Source: Natrinema salaciae
GTDB taxonomy: Archaea > Halobacteriota > Halobacteria > Halobacteriales > Natrialbaceae
Direction of reading: 5' to 3'
DNA length: 64,000 nucleotides
NCBI RefSeq assembly: GCF_900110865.1
Contig: NZ_FOFD01000003.1
Location: 558,001 to 622,000, forward strand
The notes below the pieces were generated by a model. It searched no databases, was not told the origin of the DNA, and worked only from the letters and a program-made list of their open reading frames with translations. The translations under genes and the position numbers were made by a program. Every line of letters starts with the position of its first letter. Positions within the stretch are counted from its first letter, which is position 1. Below are positions 45,797 to 55,047 of the stretch, in pieces.

Positions 45797-47482
45797 ATGA
45801 ACCACGTACGGGGACCGCTGTGTTCGATCGATGTCGGGGAGCGAACGGCCGAGACCGAGACCATCGACGATGTCCTCGAGTCGTACCTGGGAGGACGGGC
45901 GCTCGGAACGAAGCTCGCCCACGACCGAATCCCGTTCGACGCCGATCCGCTGGGCGCGGAGAACCGGCTGTACTTCGCGACGGGGCCGATGCAGCACTCG
46001 ACGATGAGTTTCACCGGCCGGATGTCGGCGACCGGCGTCTCGCCGCTCACCGACGGACTGCTGTCCTCGAACGCGGGCGGGTTCCTCTCGCGGAACTTCA
46101 CCGGCACGGGCTACAGCGCCGTCGAGATCACCGGTGCCAGCGACGAGCTCGTGATCGTCCACGTCACCGACGACGGCGTCGAGTTCGAGACCGTCCCGGA
46201 ACTCGCGGAGGCGACCGTTCCCGAGACCTGCGAGTACATCGAGGACGAACACGGTCTCGGTTCGGAGCACACCACCGTCATCGGCCCGGCCGGCGAGAAC
46301 CACGTTCGGTTCGCCTCGATCATGACCTCCGAGGAGCGGGCCTTCGGCCGCGGCGGGCTCGGTGCCGTCCTCGGCGCGAAGAACGTCAAGGCGATTACCT
46401 TCGACGGCGACTCGACCAACGAGGTCGAGATCCCGCCCGTGCAGATGGAGATCCACGGCGAGGCCGCCCAGGCCGAACACCCCATGAAGGATCAGGGGAC
46501 GACCTCGGTCGCGGAGTACGCGAACATGGTCGAAGCCCTGCCGAGCTACTACTTCTCGGACCTGTCCTTCGAGGGGATCGACGGGATCAGCGGCGACCGC
46601 GTCGAGGAGAAGAAGTACAAGAAGGGAACCTGCTCCTCGTGTGCCTTCGCCTGCAAGCTGCCGACTCGAGACGAGGAGTCCGGCCTCGAGACCGAGGGGC
46701 CCGAGTACGAGACGCTCATGGCTTTCGGGTCGAACTCCGGCATCGACGACATCGTCGACCTGATGAAGTCGAACAAGCTCTGTGACGAGTACGGGCTGGA
46801 CACCATCTCGGCGGGCGACACCGTCGCGGCCTACCTCGCCAGCGAGGACGAGTTCGGCAACGCCGACCTGATCCACGACCTCGTCGAGAAGATCGCCCAC
46901 CGGGAGGGCGTCGGCGACACGCTCGCGGAGGGCGTCGACCGCATCCACGACGAGCTCGGCGTCGAGAACTGGTCGGTCAAGGGCATGGAGTTCTCCGCCC
47001 ACGACGGCCGCACGCTCAACGGGCAGGGGCTTGCCTTCGCCACCTCGAACCGCGGTGCCGACCACATGTACGCCGAGTTCTACCCCTACGAGTACCCGCT
47101 CGTCGACGCCGACGACGCCTTCGACAAGGCGGGTCTCGAGGGGAAACCGCCGAAGGTCGTCGAACTCGAGAACATCAACGCGATCAAGGACAGCGCCGTC
47201 CTCTGTAAATTCTCGCGCGACTTCGTGACCGAAGAACGCATCGAGACGTTGCTCGACGCCGACTACGACGACCTCCTCTCGCTCGGCGGCGAGGTCGTCG
47301 CGATGGAGCGCCACTTCAACAACCAGCGCGGCTTCGACCGCGGCGACGACAGCCTCCCCTACGAGGTCCCCGGCTTCGAGCAGGGCCTCGACGAGTACTA
47401 CGCCGAGCGCGGCTGGAACGACGACGGAACGGTTCCCGAGTCGCAGTTCGAGGGCGGCAACGCCGCACCGGCCGACGACTGA
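45797..47482 (+). CDS. aor: Aldehyde ferredoxin oxidoreductase family tungstoenzyme
   Basis: A 561-residue enzyme of the AOR family, which oxidises aldehydes to acids with ferredoxin, using a tungsten bis-pterin and a 4Fe-4S cluster. Pterin-binding regions include FTGRMSATGVSPLTDGLLSS and GRGGLGAVLGAKNVKAI. Cluster cysteines are in CSSCAFAC and, near residue 475, in AVLCKFS. The length is slightly below the ~600 of archaeal AOR. Substrate range is unknown. ATG at 45797 starts the conserved N-terminus. Confidence 0.93.
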   Translation: MNHVRGPLCSIDVGERTAETETIDDVLESYLGGRALGTKLAHDRIPFDADPLGAENRLYFATGPMQHSTMSFTGRMSATGVSPLTDGLLSSNAGGFLSRNFTGTGYSAVEITGASDELVIVHVTDDGVEFETVPELAEATVPETCEYIEDEHGLGSEHTTVIGPAGENHVRFASIMTSEERAFGRGGLGAVLGAKNVKAITFDGDSTNEVEIPPVQMEIHGEAAQAEHPMKDQGTTSVAEYANMVEALPSYYFSDLSFEGIDGISGDRVEEKKYKKGTCSSCAFACKLPTRDEESGLETEGPEYETLMAFGSNSGIDDIVDLMKSNKLCDEYGLDTISAGDTVAAYLASEDEFGNADLIHDLVEKIAHREGVGDTLAEGVDRIHDELGVENWSVKGMEFSAHDGRTLNGQGLAFATSNRGADHMYAEFYPYEYPLVDADDAFDKAGLEGKPPKVVELENINAIKDSAVLCKFSRDFVTEERIETLLDADYDDLLSLGGEVVAMERHFNNQRGFDRGDDSLPYEVPGFEQGLDEYYAERGWNDDGTVPESQFEGGNAAPADD

Positions 47483-47554
47483 TCGCGCCACAGGGTCGCG
47501 ACCGGACTGCTGCTCGAGTCGCCCGCGTCCGGCCGCCCTGCCGACCGAACCCGT

Positions 47555-48313
47555 TCAATCGATCGGAATCCGGGTCACCGTCCGTTCAGGCGACCTGATC
47601 GGAACAGTAACCGTCGGATCCCGATTTTCGTCGTTCGCCTCGAGGTCGTCGAGCCGTCGCCGGACGCCGTTGTGGTGGCCCGCACCGATGACCGCGACCA
47701 CGTCGTGACCGTCGCGGCAGAGCGCGTGGAGTCGCGCCGCCATGGATCGGTCGCGTCGGTCGATCATCACCGTCGCGACGTCGGGAACTACCCGCCGGAG
47801 GTGGTCGATCGCCGGTTGCACGTCGTCGCCGCTCGAGATCTCTTCGAACGGCGTCGCCAGCAGTTCGACCTGATCGGCGTACGCCTCGGGTCCCATCGAC
47901 TGCATCCGGAGCATGGTTTTCGGAATCGTCATCGGCCCGAGGCGACTCGAGAGCGCGGCCAGCGTCTCGTCGATCGGGTCGTCGATGAGCGCGACGTCGG
48001 TGTCCCGCTCGGCGGCGGTTTCGATAGCCGCTTCCATGTCCGTCTGCTCGGGGTCGAGCCCGTACAGCCGAACGACCGTTCGCTGGATCGCCCGCAGCGT
48101 GGCGTAGGCGACTGCGGTCGGCGGCGACAGGTCACGGAACAGATCGTCGAGATCCGGGTCGGCGACCCGCTCGAGGCGCTCGAAGCGAGACTCGTCGAGT
48201 TCGACGGCGACGAGATCGGGTGCGGCCTCGCGAATCGTGTTCCGGACGCGGCGTCGGTGCGTCGGCGAGAAGTGAACGCTGGGGACGAGGGTGATGGTGC
48301 CGTGATCGGACAT
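47555..48313 (-). CDS. TraB/PrgY-family protein
   Basis: A 252-residue protein of the TraB superfamily: HFSPTHRRRVRNTIREAAPD and VAVELDESRFERL at the N-terminus and the C-terminal VVAVIGAGHHNGVRRRLD, the family's GxxH signature. Usual haloarchaeal TraB proteins add C-terminal membrane helices; this one lacks them. Related to TIKI/erythromycin-esterase-like putative metalloproteases, activity unproven. ATG 48313 chosen because upstream sequence is unconserved. Confidence 0.85.
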   Translation of the reverse strand: MSDHGTITLVPSVHFSPTHRRRVRNTIREAAPDLVAVELDESRFERLERVADPDLDDLFRDLSPPTAVAYATLRAIQRTVVRLYGLDPEQTDMEAAIETAAERDTDVALIDDPIDETLAALSSRLGPMTIPKTMLRMQSMGPEAYADQVELLATPFEEISSGDDVQPAIDHLRRVVPDVATVMIDRRDRSMAARLHALCRDGHDVVAVIGAGHHNGVRRRLDDLEANDENRDPTVTVPIRSPERTVTRIPID

Positions 48314-48380
48314 CCCCGTATCGTTCGGTCGCCAGCGACTTGAATCTGCGACCGGCGTCCTCGATCCCGACCCTCGGCGG

Positions 48381-48698
48381 TCACTCGTCGTCTCCGTCCT
48401 CGTCCGCCGGCGAGAGACGGTCGTCACCGCGCGACGGCAGCGGCGTGTCGTCGGCCCTGGAGGGATGGATGTTGAAGTTGTTGTCCCGGTAGGGATCGCT
48501 CTCCGGATCGTAGGACAGCTCACTGCGCTCGAACAAGTAGATGAAAAAGCCGATCAGCGGGATGCAGAAGGTGATCGCCGCCCACTTCCGCGGCGGCTCG
48601 AGCCCCACTCTCCCGGCGTCGTAGTAGGCCACTGCGGTCAGTCCGAGGTGCCAGGCGAGGGGGATCCCGACGATCGCGGCTAGCAGGAGAGTGCTCAT
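48381..48698 (-). CDS. Small membrane protein, PLDc_N-like
   Basis: A 105-residue protein with two membrane helices (STLLLAAIVGIPLAWHLGLT and KWAAITFCIPLIGFFIYLF) followed by an acidic cytosolic tail. The layout and the P-L-I-G-F-F-I-Y motif resemble the N-terminal membrane unit of cardiolipin synthases (PLDc_N), without the catalytic domain. Role unknown. It lies 67 bases upstream of the TraB gene on the same strand. Confidence 0.7.
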   Translation of the reverse strand: MSTLLLAAIVGIPLAWHLGLTAVAYYDAGRVGLEPPRKWAAITFCIPLIGFFIYLFERSELSYDPESDPYRDNNFNIHPSRADDTPLPSRGDDRLSPADEDGDDE

Positions 48699-48827
48699 AC
48701 GTGGTCTACGGCCCGCGAATACTAAACGGACCGGCTGTGTGACGGGCCGTGGTCAGATACGGAGGTGTGAGCGGCTGCTGTAAACGCCACGAGATTTCCT
48801 TACAGTGTTACTCGTCAATCTAGTCGG

Positions 48828-49808
48828 TTAACCGGATAGATTACTACGGCACACGACCGACCCAAGTACCTCGCTTGCGACGGTAGCTTTCTCATCTGGG
48901 TTGTGGCTGTACTGGATCGCAACAAAGTCGTGTTCGTCCGTGACCTCGATGTTATCGACGAAATCACGCTCCACAGTTCCGAGCTCGTCCCGGACGGTGG
49001 TCGCGATCTCCTGTCTGTCAGCACTGGGGTCGACACGAAGATGAAACCGGACCTCGTCTCCGGAGTCGGGGACCGACCCGTAGACCTGCTGGATACCGTC
49101 GTACACGCTCGACGTTTTCGCGGACGTGGCGATAGTGTTGCACGATAGTCCTAGCGTTTCGAACGAGAATCTGACGTGCGCGGAAAGTGGCGTTCGCGCG
49201 AACGAGTCCAGAGTCTTCCCCCCGACGGGTTTCGCATCGTCATCTGTCGAAGAGACGATGAGGTCGCGTACCACTGTGGACGTCCCAAACATGAACACGG
49301 TCTCGCCCACTTTTGCTGCGCTCGTCTCACCAGCCGTGTATATCGTCTGCCCTCGGTACGATTCCGACTGGATATCCGTATCGTCTTGCGATTCAAGGAC
49401 GGTGACGAGATCGTCAGCTGTCCAGTTGGCCCAAACGACCGCTCCACCAGCGTCTTTCGCTACGTCTGAACCGACGAGTAATAACGTCCCGACGGAATCT
49501 ATGTCCACAGCCGTCTCTGGTATCGTATCGAACGCTTTGGTGAGTGCGTCGGGAAGATCGTCGAATTGACTCGCACTGAGTAGGGTGTGAAGTACGTTCT
49601 TCGAGATACCACTCTGCAGCACGTCGTCTACGTGAGCCATCACGAGGGGATCACTCCCAGCCGGTGCTAACATCGCTGAGAATCCCTGGGGCCCTGGAAG
49701 CTCCTCGTCTTTGTCGGATTTGAGGGCAAAAATTCCGCCGATGCCGAACCCACCGAGCCCGACGCCTGCGGCGAGTACGTTCCGGCGGGAGCGTAGATTG
49801 GGGGGCAT
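48828..49808 (-). CDS. Tat-exported protein of unknown function
   Basis: A 326-residue protein. Tat signal: SRRNVLAAGVGLGGFGIGGI, residues 7-26. The mature part is a globular mix of helices and strands (DIDSVGTLLLVGSDVAKDAG, VVWANWTADDLVTVLESQ, GETVFMFGTSTVVRDLIVS) resembling the haloarchaeal exported proteins with a repeated alpha/beta unit, but no family is assigned. Lower G+C than the window average. It is the first of the exported-protein genes in the 48.8-51.1 kb island. Confidence 0.75.
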   Translation of the reverse strand: MPPNLRSRRNVLAAGVGLGGFGIGGIFALKSDKDEELPGPQGFSAMLAPAGSDPLVMAHVDDVLQSGISKNVLHTLLSASQFDDLPDALTKAFDTIPETAVDIDSVGTLLLVGSDVAKDAGGAVVWANWTADDLVTVLESQDDTDIQSESYRGQTIYTAGETSAAKVGETVFMFGTSTVVRDLIVSSTDDDAKPVGGKTLDSFARTPLSAHVRFSFETLGLSCNTIATSAKTSSVYDGIQQVYGSVPDSGDEVRFHLRVDPSADRQEIATTVRDELGTVERDFVDNIEVTDEHDFVAIQYSHNPDEKATVASEVLGSVVCRSNLSG

Positions 49809-49856
49809 GATTTGTAGTAGACTATGTCCTTGTAATTACTTATGGTTATTGACTTT

Positions 49857-50615
49857 CTAATATGGCGAGCAGTATCTGTCGTAGGAGAACCACTCACTAT
49901 CAGACGCTTTGTTTTGCCACGTGGGGAACTGCAATGGGTTAGGGATCCCCCATCCAAGATCGATTTCGATATCTACAAATTCTGCCCCACCTGGGGATCC
50001 ACAATCGGGATCCCACTCTGCTACACTCCCAGACTCAAACTCAGTGCTATACAGACCGGCATTACTGTCTGTACCGTTCACTTCGAATTTGTGTTTCGTC
50101 TGACCAGTAGTCTTTGTCGTTTTGTCGAGAAATTGTGCACTAGGGATGGTGACGCCACTACTGTACCCTACCGACAGCCCCGGATCTCGGGAGAGATTGA
50201 GATCGAGTGATACGGATCTAGTTTTTGTAATATCTCCAAGGTCATTTTTGGGATCATAGCTTTCGATCAGTTCGTCTGTTGGGGTTCCATTTGCCCAATG
50301 ATCCCAGTCTTGGTAAATAGTGGCAGATCTATTCATCCATCCATCATAAGCTGAACCCGAGATACAGTAGTCCTCATTGTATGGGTCTTCGGAGTTACAT
50401 ATTTGGCGTCCGGGTTCCATCCGTACCTTTGTCCGCGCGCCTACTCGATTATTCTCGGAGTTACTTCTAGTATCGATGGTGAATTCTACATTCCCTGGCC
50501 TAGATTCGCCCCAATTGTGGGATTTCGATGGATACCTTTTGTAGATACCAGTCCCCCCCTCGTTCGACCACTCACTCCACTCGATATCATATTCTCCCGT
50601 ACTCTCAGTGGTCAT
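49857..50615 (-). CDS. Beta-rich protein without own signal; probably the second half of a frameshifted exported protein
   Basis: A 252-residue, Asn-, Ser-, Trp- and Tyr-rich sequence with four cysteines (ICNSEDPYNEDYC; DPDCGSPGG; RYCSPY). ATG 50615 is the first start, but the frame stays open upstream for about 28 codons to about 50698, reading PEGREYVAKAVAELGSSTNS, a natural-looking helix. This overlaps the end of the preceding gene in another frame. A one- or two-base indel near 50680-50695 would join the two into one protein of about 400 residues with a Tat signal. Not recognised as any known family. Confidence 0.6.
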   Translation of the reverse strand: MTTESTGEYDIEWSEWSNEGGTGIYKRYPSKSHNWGESRPGNVEFTIDTRSNSENNRVGARTKVRMEPGRQICNSEDPYNEDYCISGSAYDGWMNRSATIYQDWDHWANGTPTDELIESYDPKNDLGDITKTRSVSLDLNLSRDPGLSVGYSSGVTIPSAQFLDKTTKTTGQTKHKFEVNGTDSNAGLYSTEFESGSVAEWDPDCGSPGGAEFVDIEIDLGWGIPNPLQFPTWQNKASDSEWFSYDRYCSPY

Positions 50616-50632
50616 ACTGTTGGTTGAACTAC

Positions 50633-51076
50633 CTAATTCAGCGACTGCTTTAGCGACATACTCTCGGCCTTCTGGTGGAGTCGTTCTTCCACCCTAGTTG
50701 CATTCATCACTGTTTCCGGCTCCGTCCCCATTGTGCCTCCTTGGATGATGTACTGCTCTCTCGGCCCCTCGTTGTCAGTCGTCAGGATGTTGTATCCAAG
50801 AATCTTATCGTTAGCAAAAGCTTCGTTTGCATCGAGGAGCGCGTATTCCGCTGTTGCTGTTCCAATACGATTGTTTTCAATGAAGCGGTGCCGCATCGTC
50901 TCTACCTGCTCAGTTGCAATTGGGTTATTAACTCTACCACGCAGGGTTTCGTGGGCTACAGACCCCTCACCTTCGATATTTTCCCTTGCACCGGCAGTCG
51001 ACGCGAGGCTAACTGCCCCGACGCCCAGTACTTCTAGTACAGTCCTTCGCTTCAGGGAATGGTTATTTCCGTCCAT
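50633..51076 (-). CDS. Tat-exported protein, N-terminal part (possible frameshift)
   Basis: A 147-residue sequence with Tat signal KRRTVLEVLGVGAVSLAST (residues 9-27), then a helical segment ATEQVETMRHRFIENNRIGT and TATAEYALLDANEAF, followed by NDKILGYNILTTDN and REQYIIQGGTM. The last dozen residues (HQKAESMSLKQSLN) end abruptly where the other frame carries a better sequence. A TATA-like ATATATAAT at about 51097-51105 is in place for a leaderless start at 51076. Either a short exported protein followed by a second gene, or the front of a broken gene. Confidence 0.6.
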   Translation of the reverse strand: MDGNNHSLKRRTVLEVLGVGAVSLASTAGARENIEGEGSVAHETLRGRVNNPIATEQVETMRHRFIENNRIGTATAEYALLDANEAFANDKILGYNILTTDNEGPREQYIIQGGTMGTEPETVMNATRVEERLHQKAESMSLKQSLN

Positions 51077-51430
51077 AACATACGATTATCACAGCATATT
51101 ATATATTCCCACTAATAAATTAAAATGCGTATCGAAGAAACATCATTCTATGGGGCTGAATTTTATAGAATTTTACGAATATACGCTATCTGGCACTATA
51201 GTACTACCAGTAGAATCTGTGTTTTGTTTACATATTTCTATGGTGGTTATTATCCAGTTTGATCGTTCACTTGGTTAGTTTGGATTGCTGTGTATGACTA
51301 TTTCTAATTGAACGTTCAATTCATATTAGTTAGAAACCTACTACAATAGTGCCCCAGCAACAATATACTATTCGAGAGTAAAACGGAAAATCGAACGCGG
51401 CTCAGTCGACCCACGGTTTTGCCCTTCGCA
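51077..51430. other. A+T-rich spacer beside the exported-protein genes
   Basis: The most A+T-rich stretch in the window, with runs such as ATTATATATTCCC and CATTCTATGGGG. It contains the promoter of the 51076 gene and no supported coding sequence or RNA. Its composition contrasts sharply with the thiolase side. Confidence 0.5.
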
Positions 51431-51431
51431 A

Positions 51432-51676
51432 CGCGGTTTTCACTCCGTTCCGGACCGCGCTTCCCTCGCACGATCTGGATCAAAAGGCTCGGATTGACCG
51501 TCTACTCGCGGATCAATTCGTTCCGCGCTCGTGATTCCACGGTTCGCGGTCTGACGGACCGCCGAACCGTGCTTCAGTTGACGTCGAACTCGATCGCCGC
51601 ACCCTGGCGCGACCACCTTTTGTCTCGGTCGGCTGCTACGCAGCCACCCTCGCAAAACCTGGACCAAAAGGTCCAG
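51432..51676. repeat. Cluster of five small palindromes downstream of the thiolase gene
   Basis: Within 245 bases: CGCGGT/ACCGCG (51432-51459), CGCGGA/TCCGCG (51507-51527), CACGGTTCG-CGGTC/GGACCGCCGAACCGTG (51538-51571, one bulge), GGCTGC/GCAGCC (51631-51645) and CTGGACC-AAAA-GGTCCAG (51659-51676, perfect). No gene is supported in this stretch. Confidence 0.65.
51574..51608. repeat. Detached duplicate of the thiolase 3' end (35 bp)
   Basis: Identical over 35 bases to 51687-51721, the last codons and stop of the thiolase gene (minus strand). Downstream of each copy on the minus strand comes a CCTTTTG-A/G-TCCAG-type motif followed by a TGCGAGGG sequence (51649-51675 and 51470-51490), so the duplicated unit may once have been longer. 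Confidence 0.9.
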
Positions 51677-51686
51677 AACGGCCATC

Positions 51687-52823
51687 TCAGTTGACGTCGA
51701 ACTCGATCGCCGCACCCTGGCCGAAGCCGACGCAGAGCGTCGCCAGCCCGAGGCCACCGCCGCGCTTCTGAAGCTCGTTGATTAGCGTCACCGGCAGACG
51801 AGCGCCCGAGGCACCCAGCGGGTGACCGAGCGCGATCGCGCCGCCGTTGACGTTGAAGATCTCGGGGTCGATGCCGAGTTCGTCCCGCGAGTAGATCGAC
51901 TGGCTCGCGAAGGCCTCGTTGAGCTCGACCAGATCGTACTCGTCGATGTCGCGGCCGTTGCGCTCGAGCAGCCCCTTCGTCGCCGGAACCGGACCGATTC
52001 CCATGACGGTCGGGTCGACGCCGGCGACGTTGTTCTGGCCGATTTCGGCCATGATCTCGAGGTCGTGTTCCTCGGCGAAGGCCTCGCTCGTGACGAGCAG
52101 GGCGGCGGCCCCGTCGGAGATCTGGGAGGCGTTACCGGGCGTGACGGTGCCGTCCTCTTTGAAGACGGTCGGGAGTTCGGCGAGTTTCTCGGGGGTCGTG
52201 CCCGGACGAATGCCCTCGTCTTCCTCGACGGTGCCGTCCTCGGTTTCGATCGGGACAATCTCGTCGTCGAAGCGGCCCGACTCGGTCGCTTCGGTGGCCC
52301 GCTGCTGGCTGCGCGCGGCGTACTCGTCCTGTTCCTCGCGGCTGACGCCGTACTCTTCGGCGACTTTCTCGGCGGTCATCCCCATCTGGAGGTCGCCGAG
52401 GTCGTACAGGTCGGCGATCTTCGGGTGGATGTGGCCGTAGCTCTCGCCCATCGCGACGCGGCTCATGCTCTCGACGCCGCCGGCGATGATGGCGTCGCGG
52501 TTGCCGGCCGCGATGGCGTCGGAGGCGGAGATGACCGACTGCATCGAGGAGGCACACCAGCGGTTGATCGTCGTCGCCGGCACCGACTCGCCGAGTTCCG
52601 AGAGCAGGGCGATGACGCGGGCGAGGTTGTTGTCCTGCTCCTCGCGCTGCTGGGCACAGCCCCACATCAGGTCGTCGATCTCGTCGCCGGAGAGGCCGGT
52701 TTCGGCCAGAATCTCGTCGATCAGCGGCACCGAGAGATCCTCGCTGCGAACGTCGGCGTACACGCCGTCTTCTTTCCCCTGTGGCGTCCGTACTGCCTTG
52801 ACCACGACTGGCGTCTGTGACAT
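51687..52823 (-). CDS. Acetyl-CoA C-acyltransferase (thiolase)
   Basis: A 378-residue thiolase interconverting acetoacetyl-CoA or 3-ketoacyl-CoA and acetyl-CoA. The acyl-accepting Cys is in NRWCASSMQSV near residue 89, the catalytic His in GGAIALGHPLGASGARL, and the second Cys in TLCVGFGQGAAIEF. No separate DUF35 partner gene is adjacent, which separates it from the HMG-CoA-pathway thiolase arrangement of archaea and favours a FadA-like degradative or polyhydroxyalkanoate role; this is inferred. Its final 35 bases are duplicated 113 bases downstream. Confidence 0.95.
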   Translation of the reverse strand: MSQTPVVVKAVRTPQGKEDGVYADVRSEDLSVPLIDEILAETGLSGDEIDDLMWGCAQQREEQDNNLARVIALLSELGESVPATTINRWCASSMQSVISASDAIAAGNRDAIIAGGVESMSRVAMGESYGHIHPKIADLYDLGDLQMGMTAEKVAEEYGVSREEQDEYAARSQQRATEATESGRFDDEIVPIETEDGTVEEDEGIRPGTTPEKLAELPTVFKEDGTVTPGNASQISDGAAALLVTSEAFAEEHDLEIMAEIGQNNVAGVDPTVMGIGPVPATKGLLERNGRDIDEYDLVELNEAFASQSIYSRDELGIDPEIFNVNGGAIALGHPLGASGARLPVTLINELQKRGGGLGLATLCVGFGQGAAIEFDVN

Positions 52824-53016
52824 ATACTACCGAATGCCCCTCACGAACTTAAATCCGGTCGAACTCTCGAGGGCGGGAAAAGCGTTTATGCGGGGCTACA
52901 GCCGCTTGCAGCCGCGCTTCGGCTCGTATCCACCGTGACGATCGCCGACCTCGGTTGGTGAAAGTGACGTTTCACCTAGCGGTGTCTCCTTAGTACGGCG
53001 CGCAGTGGTCGGAACT

Positions 53017-54966
53017 ATGACTGATCGACGAACGCTGACCGCGGTCGCCCTCATAGCACTGCTCGTGGGCTCGGTCCTCGGGGCCGGCCTCACGGGGCTG
53101 ATCGACGACCGCACCGCCGATACCGACCTCGAGCGAGAGACCAGTCCGATCGCCGGTCTGAGCGATCCCGAACTGACGACGTTCGAGTCCGACGAGGAGT
53201 TTGCCGAGTACTTCGACGACGACCGGGGGCGGACCGCCGCTCCGGGCTGGACGTCGATCGCGCCGACGACCGGTGGCAACGTGGCGCTCGAGGAACGAGA
53301 GAACCTCGAGTCGACTGCCGACGGGGCCGAAGGGGGTGCGGACGCGGCGTCGGCACCCGCATCGGGCGGCGGCGAGCCGCGTCACTCGACGACGAACGTC
53401 CAGGAAGCGGCCCTCGACGAACCGGACGCCCTGAAGACCGACGGCGAATCGGTCTACTACGCCGATCACCGGTACGCATCACGCTGGGACGAGACGTCGA
53501 TCGTCGACGTGAGCGATCCCGACGCGCCCGAGGCCGTCGGATCGATCCCGCTCTCCGGTGACCTGCTGCTCGCGGGCGATACCCTCGTCGTCCTCGGCGA
53601 CGAGGAAGCCGCCGGCTACGACGTGAGCGATCCCGAGTCCCCCGAGGAGCAGTGGCGCGAGGATCTCGAGGCGCGGATCGACACCGCCCGCCTGTACGAC
53701 GGCGACCTCTACCTCGTCCTCGTCGACCGGCCCGGCAGCGATCCGTGTCCGATAGTGCCCTACGGCGACCGGGCCGTCGCGTGTACCGACGTGGTTCGCC
53801 CGACCGCCGACGCGGACGCGGACGCCGTCTACACCGCCGCCCGCATCGACCCCGAGACGGGAACGCTCGAGAGCGAGGCCAGCGTCGTCGGCTCGCGCTC
53901 GCTGTCGGCCACCTACGTCTCCGAGAACGGGATCTACCTCTCTTATACCCGCTCGACCGACGAGTACGAACTGCGGCGTTCGTACCTCGGGAGCGACGAC
54001 GGCTCCGCGCTCCTCGACGCCGAGGCTCGCGACCGGGTGGCCGCGCTAGACGACCTCGACATCTCCCGGCGCGCCAAGGCGGTCGAACTACAGGAGATCC
54101 TCGCGGACTGGTACGACCGGATGGACGAGGACGAGCGGCGGGAGGCCCGTCGCGCGTTCGATGAGGGTCTCGGCGATCACGCCGCCGCTCACCACCGCGA
54201 TCTGACGACGACCGGTATCGTCAGGATCGGTCTCGACGGGAAGCTGTCCGCCGAGGCCAGCGGCGAAGTTCCCGGGACGCCGCTCAATCAGTTCTCGATG
54301 GACGAACACGACGACCACCTCCGCATCGCGACGACGATTCCCGGAACGCACGGCGTCGACTCGGAGAACGACGTCTACGTCCTCGACGGCGACCTCGAGA
54401 CGGTCGGCTCGGTGACGGGGCTGGGCGTCGACGAGCGCATCTACTCGGTCCGGTTCGAGGGCGACGAGGGGTACGTCGTCACGTTCCGCGAGATCGACCC
54501 CTTCTACACGCTCGACCTCTCCGAGCCGACGGATCCGACCGTCGACGGCGAACTCAAACTGCCGGGCTTCTCGGAGTACCTGCACCCGCTCGAGGACGAC
54601 CTCGTCCTCGGAATCGGGCAGGAAGACCGCAACCCGAAGGCGACGCTGTTCGACGTGACCGATCCCGAGGACCCGATCGAACTCGACTCGGAGATCCTCG
54701 CCGGCGAGCACTACAGCGACGTCAGTCGGACGCACACCGCCTTCCTGCAGGACGAGGCTCACGGCGTGTTCTTCATGCCGGGCAGCGAGCGCAGCTACGT
54801 GTTCGACTACCAGGGCGGTGAGCTCGAGGAAGTCGCTCGCGTCGATCTCGGCGGCCGCGGCACCCGAGCGATGTACGTCGGCGACCACCTCTACGTCTTC
54901 GGCGAGGGCGAGGCGGTCGTCCTCGACGAGACGACCTGGGAGGTGGAGACGCGACTCGACCTCTGA
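53017..54966 (+). CDS. Exported beta-propeller domain protein
   Basis: A 649-residue protein. An N-terminal hydrophobic anchor (LTAVALIALLVGSVLGAGLTG, residues 5-25) leads to a low-complexity linker, then the beta-propeller family domain starting at NVQEAALDEPDALKTDGESV. Blade-like repeats include IVDVSDPDAPEAVGSIPLSG, YDVSDPESPEEQ and LFDVTDPEDPIEL. The final part is DYQGGELEEVARVDLG. Surface-located; possibly an adhesion or assembly factor, function unknown. ATG 53017 is preferred over GTG 53005. Confidence 0.85.
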   Translation: MTDRRTLTAVALIALLVGSVLGAGLTGLIDDRTADTDLERETSPIAGLSDPELTTFESDEEFAEYFDDDRGRTAAPGWTSIAPTTGGNVALEERENLESTADGAEGGADAASAPASGGGEPRHSTTNVQEAALDEPDALKTDGESVYYADHRYASRWDETSIVDVSDPDAPEAVGSIPLSGDLLLAGDTLVVLGDEEAAGYDVSDPESPEEQWREDLEARIDTARLYDGDLYLVLVDRPGSDPCPIVPYGDRAVACTDVVRPTADADADAVYTAARIDPETGTLESEASVVGSRSLSATYVSENGIYLSYTRSTDEYELRRSYLGSDDGSALLDAEARDRVAALDDLDISRRAKAVELQEILADWYDRMDEDERREARRAFDEGLGDHAAAHHRDLTTTGIVRIGLDGKLSAEASGEVPGTPLNQFSMDEHDDHLRIATTIPGTHGVDSENDVYVLDGDLETVGSVTGLGVDERIYSVRFEGDEGYVVTFREIDPFYTLDLSEPTDPTVDGELKLPGFSEYLHPLEDDLVLGIGQEDRNPKATLFDVTDPEDPIELDSEILAGEHYSDVSRTHTAFLQDEAHGVFFMPGSERSYVFDYQGGELEEVARVDLGGRGTRAMYVGDHLYVFGEGEAVVLDETTWEVETRLDL

Positions 54967-55047
54967 GGACGCGGGTCGATCCCCCCGCCGCCACGGTCCG
55001 CCGCGGGGAGGGGAATCCTTTTGCCCGCCGTTTGGTAATGGCCCTCC

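Noticed and set aside
51432-51676. CRISPR array or integron attC array
   Set aside because: The palindromes differ in sequence and spacing, there are no constant repeats with regular spacers, and no cas or integrase gene.
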